From Saccharothrix deserti (GTDB lineage: Bacteria > Actinomycetota > Actinomycetes > Mycobacteriales > Pseudonocardiaceae): DNA of 64,000 nucleotides. Below the pieces are notes generated by a model that was not told the origin of the DNA, did not search any database, and saw only the letters and a list, made by a program, of their open reading frames with translations. The DNA lies in NCBI RefSeq assembly GCF_009769385.1, contig NZ_VKAB01000021.1, forward strand, positions 62,001 through 126,000. Reading direction: 5' to 3'. The stretch's first letter is position 1. The number at the start of each line of letters is the position of its first letter. The position numbers and the translations under genes are program-made. Of this stretch, positions 43,607 through 52,280 are shown one piece after another.

Positions 43607-44566
43607 GTGGTCGACCAGCAGCGTCCCCGTCGCTCGTGTCTGGCCGTGCCCGGCTCGAGCCAGAAGATGATCGACAAGGCTCGCACGCTGCCCGCGGACC
43701 AGGTGTTCCTCGACTTGGAGGACGCGTGCGCGCCGCTGGCCAAGCCGGACGCGCGCAAGACCATCGTGGCCTCGTTGAACGAGGGCGGCTGGGGCTCGCG
43801 CGCCCGGGTCGTCCGGGTCAACGACTGGACCACCGAGTGGACCTACCGCGACGTCACCGAGGTCGTCGAGGGCGCGGGCGCGAACCTGGACTGCATCATG
43901 CTGCCCAAGGTGCAGACCGCGGAGCAGGTGCACGCGCTCGACCTGCTGCTCACCCAGATCGAGAAGACCATGGGCTACGAGGTCGGCCGCATCGGCATCG
44001 AGGCGCAGATCGAGAACGCCCTGGGCCTGATCAACGTCAACGCGATCGCCACCGCGTCGCCGCGGGTGGAGACGATCATCTTCGGCCCGGCGGACTTCAT
44101 GGCGTCGATCAACATGAAGTCGCTGGTCGTCGGCGAGCAGCCGCCCGGCTACGACGTCGGTGACGCCTACCACTACATCCTGATGCAGATCCTGATGGCG
44201 GCCCGTGCGCACGACAAGCAGGCCATCGACGGCCCGTACCTCCAGATCCGCGACGTCGACGGCTTCCGCCGCGTGGCCGGCCGTTCCGCCGCGCTGGGCT
44301 TCGACGGCAAGTGGGTGCTGCACCCGGGCCAGATCGACGCGGCGAACGAGGTGTACAGCCCCAAGCAGGAGGACTACGACCACGCCGAGAACATCCTCGA
44401 CGCGTACGACTACTTCACGTCCGAGGCGGGCGGCAAGCGCGGCGCGGTGATGCTCGGCGACGAGATGATCGACGAGGCGTCCCGCAAGATGGCGCTGGTG
44501 ATCTCGTCCAAGGGCCGAGCCGCCGGCATGTCCCGCTCGAACATCTGGTCGCCGCCGGAGGAGTGA
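43607..44566 (+). CDS. HpcH/HpaI aldolase/CitE-family CoA-ester lyase (malyl/methylmalyl-CoA lyase-like)
   Basis: A 319-residue TIM-barrel enzyme of the CitE/malyl-CoA lyase family. RRSCLAVPGSSQKMIDKA near residue 8 is the CoA-binding start, DQVFLDLEDACAPLAKPDAR near 33 holds metal ligands, and IGIEAQIENALGLIN near 128 holds the catalytic glutamate. PADFMASINM follows, and the C-terminal GFDGKWVLHPGQIDAANEVY near 225 is the lid. A GAGGAGG site lies 7 bases before the GTG at 43607. With the acyl-CoA dehydrogenase downstream and a MaoC hydratase at 58640 it could form part of the ethylmalonyl-CoA pathway; that is inference. Confidence 0.88.
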   Translation: MVDQQRPRRSCLAVPGSSQKMIDKARTLPADQVFLDLEDACAPLAKPDARKTIVASLNEGGWGSRARVVRVNDWTTEWTYRDVTEVVEGAGANLDCIMLPKVQTAEQVHALDLLLTQIEKTMGYEVGRIGIEAQIENALGLINVNAIATASPRVETIIFGPADFMASINMKSLVVGEQPPGYDVGDAYHYILMQILMAARAHDKQAIDGPYLQIRDVDGFRRVAGRSAALGFDGKWVLHPGQIDAANEVYSPKQEDYDHAENILDAYDYFTSEAGGKRGAVMLGDEMIDEASRKMALVISSKGRAAGMSRSNIWSPPEE

Positions 44567-44575
44567 CGTGGTGTG

Positions 44576-44607
44576 CCGGTGAGGTCACCGGCCGGTGACC
44601 TCACCGG
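44576..44607. terminator. Perfect 32-bp palindrome after the CoA-ester lyase gene
   Basis: CCGGTGAGGTCACCGG (44576-44591) is followed directly by its exact reverse complement (44592-44607), with no spacer. It lies 9 bases past the stop. In RNA it would form a 14-bp-plus stem with a tight loop and could terminate transcription; as DNA it could be a protein site. Confidence 0.6.
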
Positions 44608-44674
44608 TGAGCATTGCCACAGGTCACGCCCAGGATTGGCGATCATGGGGTGGCGCATGTGCATGGTGGTCGAC

Positions 44675-44839
44675 ATGTCACGACACCGCAACGACCGGAG
44701 ACGCCTGTTCCGCCGCCGCCCGTCCGACGACCTGTTGGAGCGCAGCTTCCGCACGTGTCCGGGCTGCTCGGCCGACGTCCACGTGTTCGCCGACGTGTGC
44801 CGGCACTGCGGCGGCGCGTTGGAGTTGCGCGCTTCCTGA
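44675..44839 (+). CDS. Small zinc-ribbon protein
   Basis: A 54-residue protein: a very basic N-terminus (MSRHRNDRRRLFRRRPSDD) and a treble-clef-like zinc ribbon CPGC-X10-CRHC. No clear ribosome site favours ATG 44675 over ATG 44663. Proteins of this form are common next to acyl-CoA genes but uncharacterised. It may bind nucleic acid or a partner protein. It lies between the lyase and a convergent DUF4190 gene. Confidence 0.6.
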   Translation: MSRHRNDRRRLFRRRPSDDLLERSFRTCPGCSADVHVFADVCRHCGGALELRAS

Positions 44840-44840
44840 G

Positions 44841-45128
44841 TCACCGCGCCGGGATGGTTCCGGCTTCCCGGTACAGCCACACGATCAGCACGACCCACAG
44901 CACGAACGCCAGCAGACCGAGCACGGTGAACACGGCGCCGATGATCAGACCCGCGGTGGCCATGCCCCAGCCCTCCTCGCCGCTCTGCCGGATCTGCTTG
45001 CGCGCCACGATGCCCAGCACGATGGCCGCCGGGGAGAACAGGAACGCGGTGATCAGCGCCGCGATCGCCAGGCCGTTGGTGCGCCTGGGCGGGTAGTGGC
45101 CCGGCTGCTGGTAGTACGGCTGCGACAT
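44841..45128 (-). CDS. DUF4190 membrane protein
   Basis: A 95-residue protein: a Tyr/Gln/Pro-rich cytoplasmic N-terminus (MSQPYYQQPGHYPPRRTNGL), helix 1 (AIAALITAFLFSPAAIVLGI), a conserved loop ARKQIRQSGEEGWGMATAG, and helix 2 (LIIGAVFTVLGLLAFVLWVV). This is the DUF4190 layout. The ATG at 45128 has GGGGGA upstream; an earlier in-frame start lacks one. Function is unknown. Confidence 0.85.
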   Translation of the reverse strand: MSQPYYQQPGHYPPRRTNGLAIAALITAFLFSPAAIVLGIVARKQIRQSGEEGWGMATAGLIIGAVFTVLGLLAFVLWVVLIVWLYREAGTIPAR

Positions 45129-45221
45129 GGCGGTCCCCCTGCGCGGTCGGTGCGGTGGCACAGGTTAACCGCTGTTTCGGTTCAGCGCGTGGCGATGAGC
45201 ACCTTCGTAGCGCGAACGTGC

Positions 45222-45248
45222 GTTAACCGGTCCATACTCGCCGGTAAC
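45222..45248. promoter_or_regulatory. Imperfect dyad GTTAACCGG-N10-CCGGTAAC upstream of the acyl-CoA dehydrogenase
   Basis: GTTAACCGG (45222-45230) and CCGGTAAC (45241-45248) are inverted halves with one extra A, 24 bp before the start. The words resemble the palindrome before the lyase gene, hinting at one shared TetR-type regulator. Confidence 0.4.
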
Positions 45249-45272
45249 CCGAGAGCTACGAAGGGAAACGCG

Positions 45273-46469
45273 ATGGCGCGCCTGGCCCGGACCGCAGGAC
45301 TGACCGACGTCCAGGAGGAGATCCTGTCGACGGTTCGCACCTTCGTGGACAAGGAGATCATCCCGCACGCCCAGGCGCTGGAGCACGGCGACACCTACCC
45401 GGCCGACATCGTCGAGGGCATGAAGGAGATGGGCCTGTTCGGGCTCACCATCCCCGAGGAGTTCGGCGGGCTCGGCGAGTCGCTGCTGACCTACGCCCTG
45501 GTGGTCGAGCAGATCGCCCGCGGCTGGATGTCGGTGTCCGGGGTCATCAACACCCACTTCATCGTGGCGCACATGCTCAAGCAGCACGGCACGCCCGAGC
45601 AGCAGCAGAAGTACCTGCCGCGGATGGCGACCGGCGACGTGCGCGGGTCGTTCTCGATGTCCGAGCCGGAGTTGGGTTCCGACGTCGCCGCGATCCGGAC
45701 GCGCGCGACGCGTGACGGCGACGACTTCGTCATCAACGGCCAGAAGATGTGGCTGACCAACGGCGGCACGTCCAACCTCACCGCCGTGCTGGTGAAGACC
45801 GACGAGGGCGCGGAGAAGGCGCACCAGAACCTGACCACGTTCCTGGTGGAGAAGCCCGAGGGCTACGGCGAGGTCGTGCCGGGGCTCACCATCCCCGGCA
45901 AGATCGACAAGATGGGCTACAAGGGCGTCGACACCACGGAGATGGTGTTCGACGGCTTCCGGATCGCGGGTTCGCAGGTGCTGGGCGGCGCCACGGGGCG
46001 CGGTTTCCGGCACATGATGGACGGCGTCGAGGTGGGCCGGGTGAACGTGGCGGCGCGGGCGTGCGGCATCGCGTTGCGGTCGTTCGAGTTGGCCATCGAG
46101 TACGCGCAGCAGCGCAAGACGTTCGGCAAGCCGATCGTCGAGCACCAGGCCATCGCGTTCAAGCTGGCCGAGATGGCGACCAAGGTCGAGGCCGCGCACC
46201 TGATGATGGTCAACGCGGCGAGGCTGAAGGACTCCGGCGCGCGCAACGACGTCGAGGCGGGCATGGCGAAGCTCATCGCGTCCGAGTACTGCGCCGAGGT
46301 GACGCAGGAGGCGTTCCGCATCCACGGCGGCTACGGCTACTCCAAGGAGTACGAGATCGAGCGCCTGATGCGCGAGGCCCCGTTCCTGCTCATCGGCGAG
46401 GGCACCAGCGAGATCCAGAAGACCATCATCAGCCGGGGCCTCCTGCGCGACTACCAGTCCCGAGGCTGA
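45273..46469 (+). CDS. Acyl-CoA dehydrogenase family protein
   Basis: A 398-residue FAD-dependent acyl-CoA dehydrogenase. FSMSEPELGSDVAAIRTRAT near residue 128 is the flavin-adenine and substrate region, KMWLTNGG near 156, QRKTFGKPIVEHQAIAFKLA near 287, IHGGYGYSKEYEIERLMREA near 351 and GEGTSEIQKTIISR near 378. The catalytic base position lies near EIERLMRE, as in isovaleryl/short-branched types. An AAGGGAA site precedes the ATG at 45273. It may be methylsuccinyl-CoA dehydrogenase, given the CoA-ester lyase upstream, but short- and branched-chain acyl-CoA are equally possible. Confidence 0.9.
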   Translation: MARLARTAGLTDVQEEILSTVRTFVDKEIIPHAQALEHGDTYPADIVEGMKEMGLFGLTIPEEFGGLGESLLTYALVVEQIARGWMSVSGVINTHFIVAHMLKQHGTPEQQQKYLPRMATGDVRGSFSMSEPELGSDVAAIRTRATRDGDDFVINGQKMWLTNGGTSNLTAVLVKTDEGAEKAHQNLTTFLVEKPEGYGEVVPGLTIPGKIDKMGYKGVDTTEMVFDGFRIAGSQVLGGATGRGFRHMMDGVEVGRVNVAARACGIALRSFELAIEYAQQRKTFGKPIVEHQAIAFKLAEMATKVEAAHLMMVNAARLKDSGARNDVEAGMAKLIASEYCAEVTQEAFRIHGGYGYSKEYEIERLMREAPFLLIGEGTSEIQKTIISRGLLRDYQSRG

Positions 46470-46484
46470 CCGCCCGCCGGTTGT

Positions 46485-46620
46485 CCCCCGCCGGTTGTCC
46501 ACAGGCCGACCGGTTGTCCACAGGCCGATCCGCGCCGCCCTGAATCGTCGGTCCCCTCCGGCAGAATCAAAGCAGGGGTCCCCTTGGCGGGGACCTCTGC
46601 GAAGCGCGAGCCCGGCGGCA
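46485..46620 (+). repeat. Family 2 repeat, copy D, with two TTGTCCACAG words
   Basis: TTGTCCACAG occurs at 46495-46504 and 46514-46523, preceded by a related TTGTCCCCCG. TCGTCGGTC (46545-46553), 8 bases and CAGAAT (46562-46567) follow. The hairpin is CAGGGGTCCCC (46573-46583) with GGGGACCTCTG (46589-46599). It lies in the 590-bp gap after the acyl-CoA dehydrogenase. Confidence 0.85.
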
Positions 46621-46666
46621 CAGCAGGGTCCTGGTCGGCTCCGCGCCGGGGGAACCGGGGGTCGGC

Positions 46667-46879
46667 TCAGCCTCGGACGACCTGGTGTAGCGCGGCGCCG
46701 GTCGGGGTGGCGAACACGGCCACCTCGGCGGTGACGGTGAGCGGTGCGCCGGGTAGGGCTTGGCCCAAGCGGTTGGCGGAGCGGTCGTAGACGTGGGCCC
46801 GGCCGCCCGGCGTCCAGCCGAGCAGCGCGCCGCCCGGCGTGATCAGGTGCCTCGCGACGTGCGTGGTCCGCCGCGACAC
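46667..46879 (-). CDS. Doubtful small ORF in the gap after family 2 copy D
   Basis: A 70-residue frame on the minus strand (RRTTHVARHLITPGGALLGW; LPGAPLTVTAEVAVFATPTG) with high-GC codon pattern. It stays open upstream without a clear start or ribosome site. It could be a real small protein or the rest of a broken gene. No homology is recognised. The remaining gap sequence to 47060 shows nothing else convincing. Confidence 0.3.
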   Translation of the reverse strand: MSRRTTHVARHLITPGGALLGWTPGGRAHVYDRSANRLGQALPGAPLTVTAEVAVFATPTGAALHQVVRG

Positions 46880-47060
46880 CCGCGGTCCCGGTTCGCCGGC
46901 GGTGTAGCTGAGCAGCCTGCGGCGACGGCCGGCGTTCCGCCGAACGGGGGTCCGACGGCGGGTTACATCACGTTCGCGTCAGTTTCCCGGCAACCCGTTT
47001 CGCGCTGTTCGCCCTGTGTTGGCAGGATGGGGTGATCAGCACCGCGAAGAGGTGGTCACC

Positions 47061-47588
47061 GTGACGAGTTCCTTCTCCGGCCAGAACCGACCCGGGGTGC
47101 CTCCCCGCCTGCCCACCCCTCCCACCGGCTGGCCCATCGGCTCGTACGGCACGTACGAGGAGGCGCAGCGCGCGGTCGACTTCCTGGCCGACGGCGACTT
47201 CCCCGTCCAGGAGGTCACGATCGTCGGCGTGGACCTCATGCTCGTCGAACGGGTCACCGGCCGGCTCACCTGGGGCCGGGTGCTCGGCACCGGCGCGGCG
47301 TCGGGCGCGTGGTTCGGCCTGTTCGTCGGCGTCCTGCTCAGCCTGTTCAACACGAGTCCCGGCGCGAGCCTCGGGCCGATCGTCGCGGGCCTGGTCGTCG
47401 GTGTCGCCTTCGGGCTGATCTTCGCCGCCGTCGGCTACGGCTCGGCCCGCGGCAAGCGGGACTTCCAGAGCGCCAGCCAGCTCGTCGCGGGCCGGTACGA
47501 CGTGCTGTGCCAGCCCCGTTCGGCCGAGCGCGGCCGTGACCTGCTCGCCCGGCTCGCCCTGCGCCCCGGCGACGTGAAGAAAGACTGA
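47061..47588 (+). CDS. General stress protein 17M-like domain membrane protein
   Basis: A 175-residue protein. The N-terminal part is a general stress protein 17M-like domain (WPIGSYGTYEEAQRAVDFLA; FPVQEVTIVGVDLMLVER near residues 25-65). Two to three membrane helices follow (GAASGAWFGLFVGVLLSLF; PIVAGLVVGVAFGLIFAAVG). The C-terminal ASQLVAGRYDVLCQP completes the domain. Its length and place directly before lpqY-sugABC match Rv1234 of M. tuberculosis. GTG 47061 is chosen; GTG 47052 is an alternative. Function is unknown. Confidence 0.86.
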   Translation: MTSSFSGQNRPGVPPRLPTPPTGWPIGSYGTYEEAQRAVDFLADGDFPVQEVTIVGVDLMLVERVTGRLTWGRVLGTGAASGAWFGLFVGVLLSLFNTSPGASLGPIVAGLVVGVAFGLIFAAVGYGSARGKRDFQSASQLVAGRYDVLCQPRSAERGRDLLARLALRPGDVKKD

Positions 47589-47669
47589 GGTTTGCGCTCC
47601 CACCCCATTGGGTAAGGCCGTTCCGGGCTTCGGTGGTTGCGGCACCTGATCATCGGGCCTAGGTTCGGG

Positions 47670-47697
47670 TCCACCGGTCGGCCACTGGCCGCCGGTG
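47670..47697 (+). promoter_or_regulatory. GC hairpin in the lpqY leader
   Basis: CCACCGG...CCGGTGG with internal GGCCACTGGCC forms a two-part stem between the stress gene and lpqY, 64 bp before the lpqY ATG. It may be a terminator of the upstream gene or a leader structure. Confidence 0.4.
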
Positions 47698-47761
47698 GGG
47701 CACGACGAGGTGCCGGGCGCTGCGGTCTGGCTCCTCCGTTGTCGGGAAGGAGGCAGGACCG

Positions 47762-49012
47762 ATGAGGGGCACTGGTCATCGGTTGGCCGCCGCAGGGGGC
47801 GCCGCGCTGATCGCGACGTCCGTGCTGGCGGGCTGTGGTTCGGGTGACGGCGGGATCACCATCAACGTCTACAAGTACCCGCAGGAGAGTTTCCAGAAGA
47901 TCGTCGACAACTGCAACGCGACGGCCGACGGCTACCAGATCGTCTACCACAAGCTGCCGCGTGAGGCGGACGGCCAACGCGAGCAGATGGTGCGCAGGCT
48001 GGCCGCCGAGGACACCGACATGGACGTGTTGGCGCTCGACGTGACGTGGACCGCCGAGCTGGCCAAGGCGGGCTGGATCAAGGAGTTCACCGGCCAGGCC
48101 AAGTCGGAGGTCGAGGACGGCACGCTGGAGACACCGCTGGACACGGCCCGTTACGAGGGCAAGCTGTACGGCGCTCCGGACAACACCAACGTCCAGCTGC
48201 TCTGGTACCGCGGCGATCTCGTGCCGACACCGCCGAAGACGTGGGACGAGATGATCGAGATGGGCTCGCAGCTGAAGGCGCAGGGCAAACCCGGCCTGGT
48301 CGAGGCGACCGGCAAGCAGTACGAGGGCCTGGTCGTGCTGTACAACACGCTGGTCAACTCCGCGGGCGGGCAGATCCTCGACGAGAACGGCACCAAGGCC
48401 GTGGTGGACGACGGCGCGGTGAAAGCGTTGGAGGTGCTGAAGAAGTTCGCCACCTCCGACGTGGTCGACCCGTCGTTCTCCAACTTCGCCGAGGACCAGG
48501 CGCGGCTGGCCATGGAGGGCGGCAACGCCGCGTTCATGCTGAACTGGCCGTACGTCTACGCCGCCGCGCAGAAGGTCCCCGACTTCGCGAAGAACCTGAA
48601 GTGGGCGCCCTACCCGTCGATCGACGCCGGTGACGAAGCCGAGGTCACCGTCGGCGGCATCAACTACGCGGTCAGCGCGTTCACCCAGCACTCCGAGGAG
48701 TCGTTCGACGCGGTGATGTGCCTGCGCAACGCGGAGAACCAGAAGTTCGCCGCCATCAACGACGGCGTGCCGCCGACCATCGAATCGGTCTACGACGACC
48801 CCGAGATGGCCGAGCCGTACCCGATGAGGGACGCGATCCTGGAGACGTTGAAGAGCGCGAGCGCGCGTCCGCGCACGCCCGCGTACCAGAACGTCTCCAC
48901 GGTGATCTCCACGATCCTGTCGCCGCCCGCGAGCATCGACCCGCAGGCGACGGCGGACCGGCTGCGCACCGAACTCCAGGACGCGCTCGACTCGAAGGGG
49001 GTGCTGCCGTGA
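47762..49012 (+). CDS. lpqY: Trehalose ABC transporter substrate-binding lipoprotein LpqY
   Basis: LpqY binds trehalose released during trehalose-mycolate or glycan turnover and feeds SugABC. The 416-residue precursor has a lipobox, TSVLAGCG, with cysteine 25. The mature protein is a family 1 solute-binding fold ([55 protein letters not shown]). A strong GGAAGGAGG site precedes the ATG at 47762. The GTG of sugA overlaps the stop. It is shorter than M. tuberculosis LpqY (468). Mycolates are absent from Pseudonocardiales, so the source of trehalose would differ. Confidence 0.92.
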   Translation: MRGTGHRLAAAGGAALIATSVLAGCGSGDGGITINVYKYPQESFQKIVDNCNATADGYQIVYHKLPREADGQREQMVRRLAAEDTDMDVLALDVTWTAELAKAGWIKEFTGQAKSEVEDGTLETPLDTARYEGKLYGAPDNTNVQLLWYRGDLVPTPPKTWDEMIEMGSQLKAQGKPGLVEATGKQYEGLVVLYNTLVNSAGGQILDENGTKAVVDDGAVKALEVLKKFATSDVVDPSFSNFAEDQARLAMEGGNAAFMLNWPYVYAAAQKVPDFAKNLKWAPYPSIDAGDEAEVTVGGINYAVSAFTQHSEESFDAVMCLRNAENQKFAAINDGVPPTIESVYDDPEMAEPYPMRDAILETLKSASARPRTPAYQNVSTVISTILSPPASIDPQATADRLRTELQDALDSKGVLP

Positions 49013-49974
49013 GCCACGCCGTGAGCCCCGCCGGCGCCGATGCCGCCGTCGCGGAGGAACCGAAGCTGTCCCCGAAGGCAAAAGCCGCGCTGAGCGAGGG
49101 CAAGAAAGCCGAACGCCGGCTCGGCCTGCTGCTGTGCGCGCCCGCGATCCTCATCATGGCCGCGGTCGCGGGCTGGCCGATCATCTACTCGGTCTGGCTG
49201 TCCCTGCAGCGCTACGACCTGAAGTTCCCGGACCGCACCGAGTTCGTCGGCCTGGACAACTACATCACCGTGCTGTCCAACGGCTACTGGTGGAACGCCA
49301 TGTGGGTGACGGTCGTGATCACGGTGGTGTCCGTGGCGATCGAGCTGGTGCTGGGCATGGTGCTGGCGCTGATCATGCACCGCACCCTGGTCGGCCGCGG
49401 CATCGTGCGCACGTCCACGCTGATCCCGTACGGCATCGTCACGGTCGTCGCCGCGTTCTCGTGGCGCTACGCGTGGACGCCCGGCACGGGCTACCTGGCC
49501 GAGACGCTCGCGGGCGGCGACCCGGTGCTCACCGAGAAGGTGCCGGCGATCATGGTGGTGACGCTGGCCGAGATCTGGAAGACCACGCCGTTCATGGCGC
49601 TGCTGCTGATGGCGGGCCTGGCGCTGGTGCCGGACGACCTGCTCAAGGCCGCCGCGATGGACGGCGCGACCGCGTGGCAGCGGTTCATCAAGGTGATGGT
49701 GCCGGTGATGAAGCCGGCGATCCTGGTGGCGCTGCTGTTCCGCACCCTCGACGCGTTCCGCATCTTCGACAACCTGTTCGTCCTCACGGCCGGCTCGCAG
49801 GGCACCTCGTCGGTGTCGATGCTGACCTACAACAACCTGATCAAGGGCCTGAACCTGGGGATCGGCTCCACCATGTCGGTGCTGATCTTCATCGCGGTGG
49901 CGATCATCGCGTTCGTGTTCGTGAAGCTGTTCGGCACCGCTGCTCCCGGCAGCGACGGCGGGGGGAGGCGCTGA
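49009..49974 (+). CDS. sugA: Trehalose ABC transporter permease SugA
   Basis: Membrane permease of the trehalose importer, 321 residues with six helices after a ~40-residue cytoplasmic start. The coupling EAA-like loop is [20 protein letters not shown] near residue 215. The GTG at 49009 overlaps the lpqY stop. It pairs with SugB to form the channel. The ATG of sugB overlaps its stop (TGATG), so expression is coupled. Confidence 0.92.
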   Translation: MSHAVSPAGADAAVAEEPKLSPKAKAALSEGKKAERRLGLLLCAPAILIMAAVAGWPIIYSVWLSLQRYDLKFPDRTEFVGLDNYITVLSNGYWWNAMWVTVVITVVSVAIELVLGMVLALIMHRTLVGRGIVRTSTLIPYGIVTVVAAFSWRYAWTPGTGYLAETLAGGDPVLTEKVPAIMVVTLAEIWKTTPFMALLLMAGLALVPDDLLKAAAMDGATAWQRFIKVMVPVMKPAILVALLFRTLDAFRIFDNLFVLTAGSQGTSSVSMLTYNNLIKGLNLGIGSTMSVLIFIAVAIIAFVFVKLFGTAAPGSDGGGRR

Positions 49975-50819
49975 TGGCGGGCATCGGCGGAGCCGTGACC
50001 ACGGGCCGCAAGGCGCGCTGGACCGTCCTCAACGTCCTGGTGGTGGCGTACGCGCTGTTCCCGGTGCTGTGGATCGTGTCGCTGTCGTTCAAGACCAAGG
50101 AAACCCTGGCCGACGGCAACTTCATCCCGCGCGAGTGGACGTTCGACAACTACGAGACGATCTTCTCCACCACGGAGTTCGTCCGGGCCCTGGTGAACTC
50201 GATCGGCATCGCGCTGATCGCGACCGCCGTCGCGGTGGTGTTCGGCACGATGGCCGCCTACGCGATCGCCCGGCTCGACTTCCCCGGCAAGCGGCTGCTG
50301 GTCGGGGTGTCGCTGCTGATCGCGATGTTCCCGCAGATCTCGCTGGTCTCGCCGCTGTTCGAGATCGAGCGGGGGCTGGGCCTGTTCGACACCTGGCCCG
50401 GCCTGATCCTGCCCTACATCACGTTCGCGCTGCCGTTGGCGATCTACACGCTGTCGGCGTTCTTCCGCGAGATCCCGTGGGAGCTGGAGAAGGCGGCGAA
50501 GATGGACGGCGCCACGCCCGGTCAGGCGTTCCGCCGGGTCATCGCGCCGCTGGCCGCGCCGGGCGTGTTCACCACGGCCATCCTGGTGTTCATCTTCTGC
50601 TGGAACGACTTCCTGTTCGCGATCTCGCTGACCTCCACCGAGAGCTCCCGCACGGTGCCGGTCGCGCTGTCGTTCTTCACCGGCAGCTCGCAGTTCGAGG
50701 ACCCGACCGGGTCGATCGCCGCCGCCGCGGTGGTGATCACCATCCCGATCATCCTGTTCGTGTTGTTCTTCCAGCGTCGGATCGTCGCGGGGTTGACCTC
50801 CGGCGCCGTCAAGGGGTGA
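49974..50819 (+). CDS. sugB: Trehalose ABC transporter permease SugB
   Basis: Second permease, 281 residues, six membrane helices, with the coupling loop [20 protein letters not shown] near residue 172. A GGGGAGG site lies before the ATG at 49974, which shares its A with the sugA stop. It belongs to the MalG/CUT1 family. The sugC ATPase begins 7 bp after its stop. Confidence 0.93.
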   Translation: MAGIGGAVTTGRKARWTVLNVLVVAYALFPVLWIVSLSFKTKETLADGNFIPREWTFDNYETIFSTTEFVRALVNSIGIALIATAVAVVFGTMAAYAIARLDFPGKRLLVGVSLLIAMFPQISLVSPLFEIERGLGLFDTWPGLILPYITFALPLAIYTLSAFFREIPWELEKAAKMDGATPGQAFRRVIAPLAAPGVFTTAILVFIFCWNDFLFAISLTSTESSRTVPVALSFFTGSSQFEDPTGSIAAAAVVITIPIILFVLFFQRRIVAGLTSGAVKG

Positions 50820-50826
50820 CGAAACA

Positions 50827-52008
50827 ATGGCCGAGATCGTTCTGGACAGCGTGACCAAGCAGTACCCCGACGGCGCGGTGGCCGTGCGGGACGTGGACAT
50901 CGAGATCGCCGACGGCGAGTTCATCATCCTGGTCGGCCCGTCCGGCTGCGGGAAGTCCACGACCCTCAACATGATCGCGGGCCTGGAGGACATCACGTCC
51001 GGCGAGCTGCGCATCGGCGGCGAGCGGGTCAACGAGCGGGCGCCCAAGGACCGCGACATCGCGATGGTGTTCCAGTCCTACGCGCTGTACCCGCACATGA
51101 CGGTGAAGGAGAACATGGCCTTCCCGCTGCGGCTGGCCAAAGTGGACGACGCGACGGTGGAGAAGAAGGTCCGGGACGCCGCCGAGATCCTGGACCTGAC
51201 CCAGCACCTGGACCGCAAGCCGTCCAACCTGTCCGGTGGGCAGCGGCAGCGGGTGGCCATGGGGCGGGCGATCGTGCGCAGCCCCAAGGCGTTCCTGATG
51301 GACGAGCCGCTGTCCAACCTGGACGCCAAGCTGCGCGTGCAGATGCGCACGTCGGTGTCCCGGCTGCAGAAGCAGCTCGGCACGACCACCGTGTACGTCA
51401 CGCACGACCAGACCGAGGCGATGACCCTCGGTGACCGGGTGGTGGTGATGCGCGGTGGCGCGGTGCAGCAGATCGGTGCGCCGCAGTTCCTCTACGACAA
51501 CCCGGCCAACCTGTTCGTCGCCGGGTTCATCGGCTCGCCCGCGATGAACTTCGTGCCGGCCGCGTTGGAGAACGGCACGCTGCGCTCGGCGCTCGGCGAC
51601 GTCCCGCTCACCGACGGGGTGCGCGGGTTGCTGGAAGGCGCCGCAGCACCCCGTGAAGTGATCATGGGGTTGCGGCCCGAGCATTTCGAGGACGCACGCC
51701 TGGTGGAAGACCACGTCCGCTCGACCGGGGTCACTTTCACCAATCAAGTGGACGTGTTGGAGTCGATGGGTTCGGACAAGTTCGCCTATTTCAGTCTGGC
51801 GGGTGAACAAGCAACCTCGGCCGAGTTGGCGGAATTGGCGGCCGACGCGGGTTCGGCCGACGTTCCGGGAGGTGGCGTGTCCCTGGTCGCCCGGATCTCC
51901 GCCACGTCCACCGCGGTGGAAGGCGAACCGGCGGAGATCTGGTTCGACGCCGACAAGGTGCAGCTGTTCGACCCGAAGAACGGCCGCAACCTCACCTACC
52001 GCGGCTGA
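50827..52008 (+). CDS. sugC: Trehalose ABC transporter ATPase SugC
   Basis: CUT1 (MalK-like) ATPase of 393 residues, the same length as M. tuberculosis SugC. Walker A is GPSGCGKST near residue 37, Q-loop [11 protein letters not shown] near 80, signature [14 protein letters not shown] near 135, Walker [15 protein letters not shown] near 157 and H-loop VTHDQTEA near 190. A regulatory TOBE/OB domain follows ([14 protein letters not shown] near 280). It closes the lpqY-sugABC operon, followed by a hairpin terminator. Confidence 0.95.
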   Translation: MAEIVLDSVTKQYPDGAVAVRDVDIEIADGEFIILVGPSGCGKSTTLNMIAGLEDITSGELRIGGERVNERAPKDRDIAMVFQSYALYPHMTVKENMAFPLRLAKVDDATVEKKVRDAAEILDLTQHLDRKPSNLSGGQRQRVAMGRAIVRSPKAFLMDEPLSNLDAKLRVQMRTSVSRLQKQLGTTTVYVTHDQTEAMTLGDRVVVMRGGAVQQIGAPQFLYDNPANLFVAGFIGSPAMNFVPAALENGTLRSALGDVPLTDGVRGLLEGAAAPREVIMGLRPEHFEDARLVEDHVRSTGVTFTNQVDVLESMGSDKFAYFSLAGEQATSAELAELAADAGSADVPGGGVSLVARISATSTAVEGEPAEIWFDADKVQLFDPKNGRNLTYRG

Positions 52009-52033
52009 CGGTTCGCCGGCCGGAAGGGTTGCA

Positions 52034-52076
52034 GAAGGGCCGTCCCCGCTCGTCGGGGGCGGTCCTTCGTGCTTTT
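52034..52076 (+). terminator. Intrinsic terminator of lpqY-sugABC
   Basis: AAGGGCCGTCCCC pairs with GGGGGCGGTCCTT around CGCTCGTC, followed by GTGCTTTTAA, 26 bp after the sugC stop. This is one of the few hairpins here followed by a T-run. Confidence 0.85.
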
Positions 52077-52280
52077 AACGGAAGTGACGGCGAGTTGCCG
52101 ACCAGCCGGGATCATCGGCAGGGACGAACTCCATAGGCCATTCGGCGCAGCAAACACGCATCTCGCCGCATTTGTCCCGCCGCAACTGTCATCGATCCCC
52201 ACCCTGGTCGAAGGCGGTGACGACTCCGGCCGAAAGGCGTCGGGGCAGGGGAGTCCGCCGAGCACAGAGAAGAGCGCGAG

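Noticed and set aside
46485-46530. DnaA-box-like words as a replication origin
   Set aside because: Only two perfect boxes are present, with no AT-rich unwinding region and no dnaA, dnaN or gyrB nearby.
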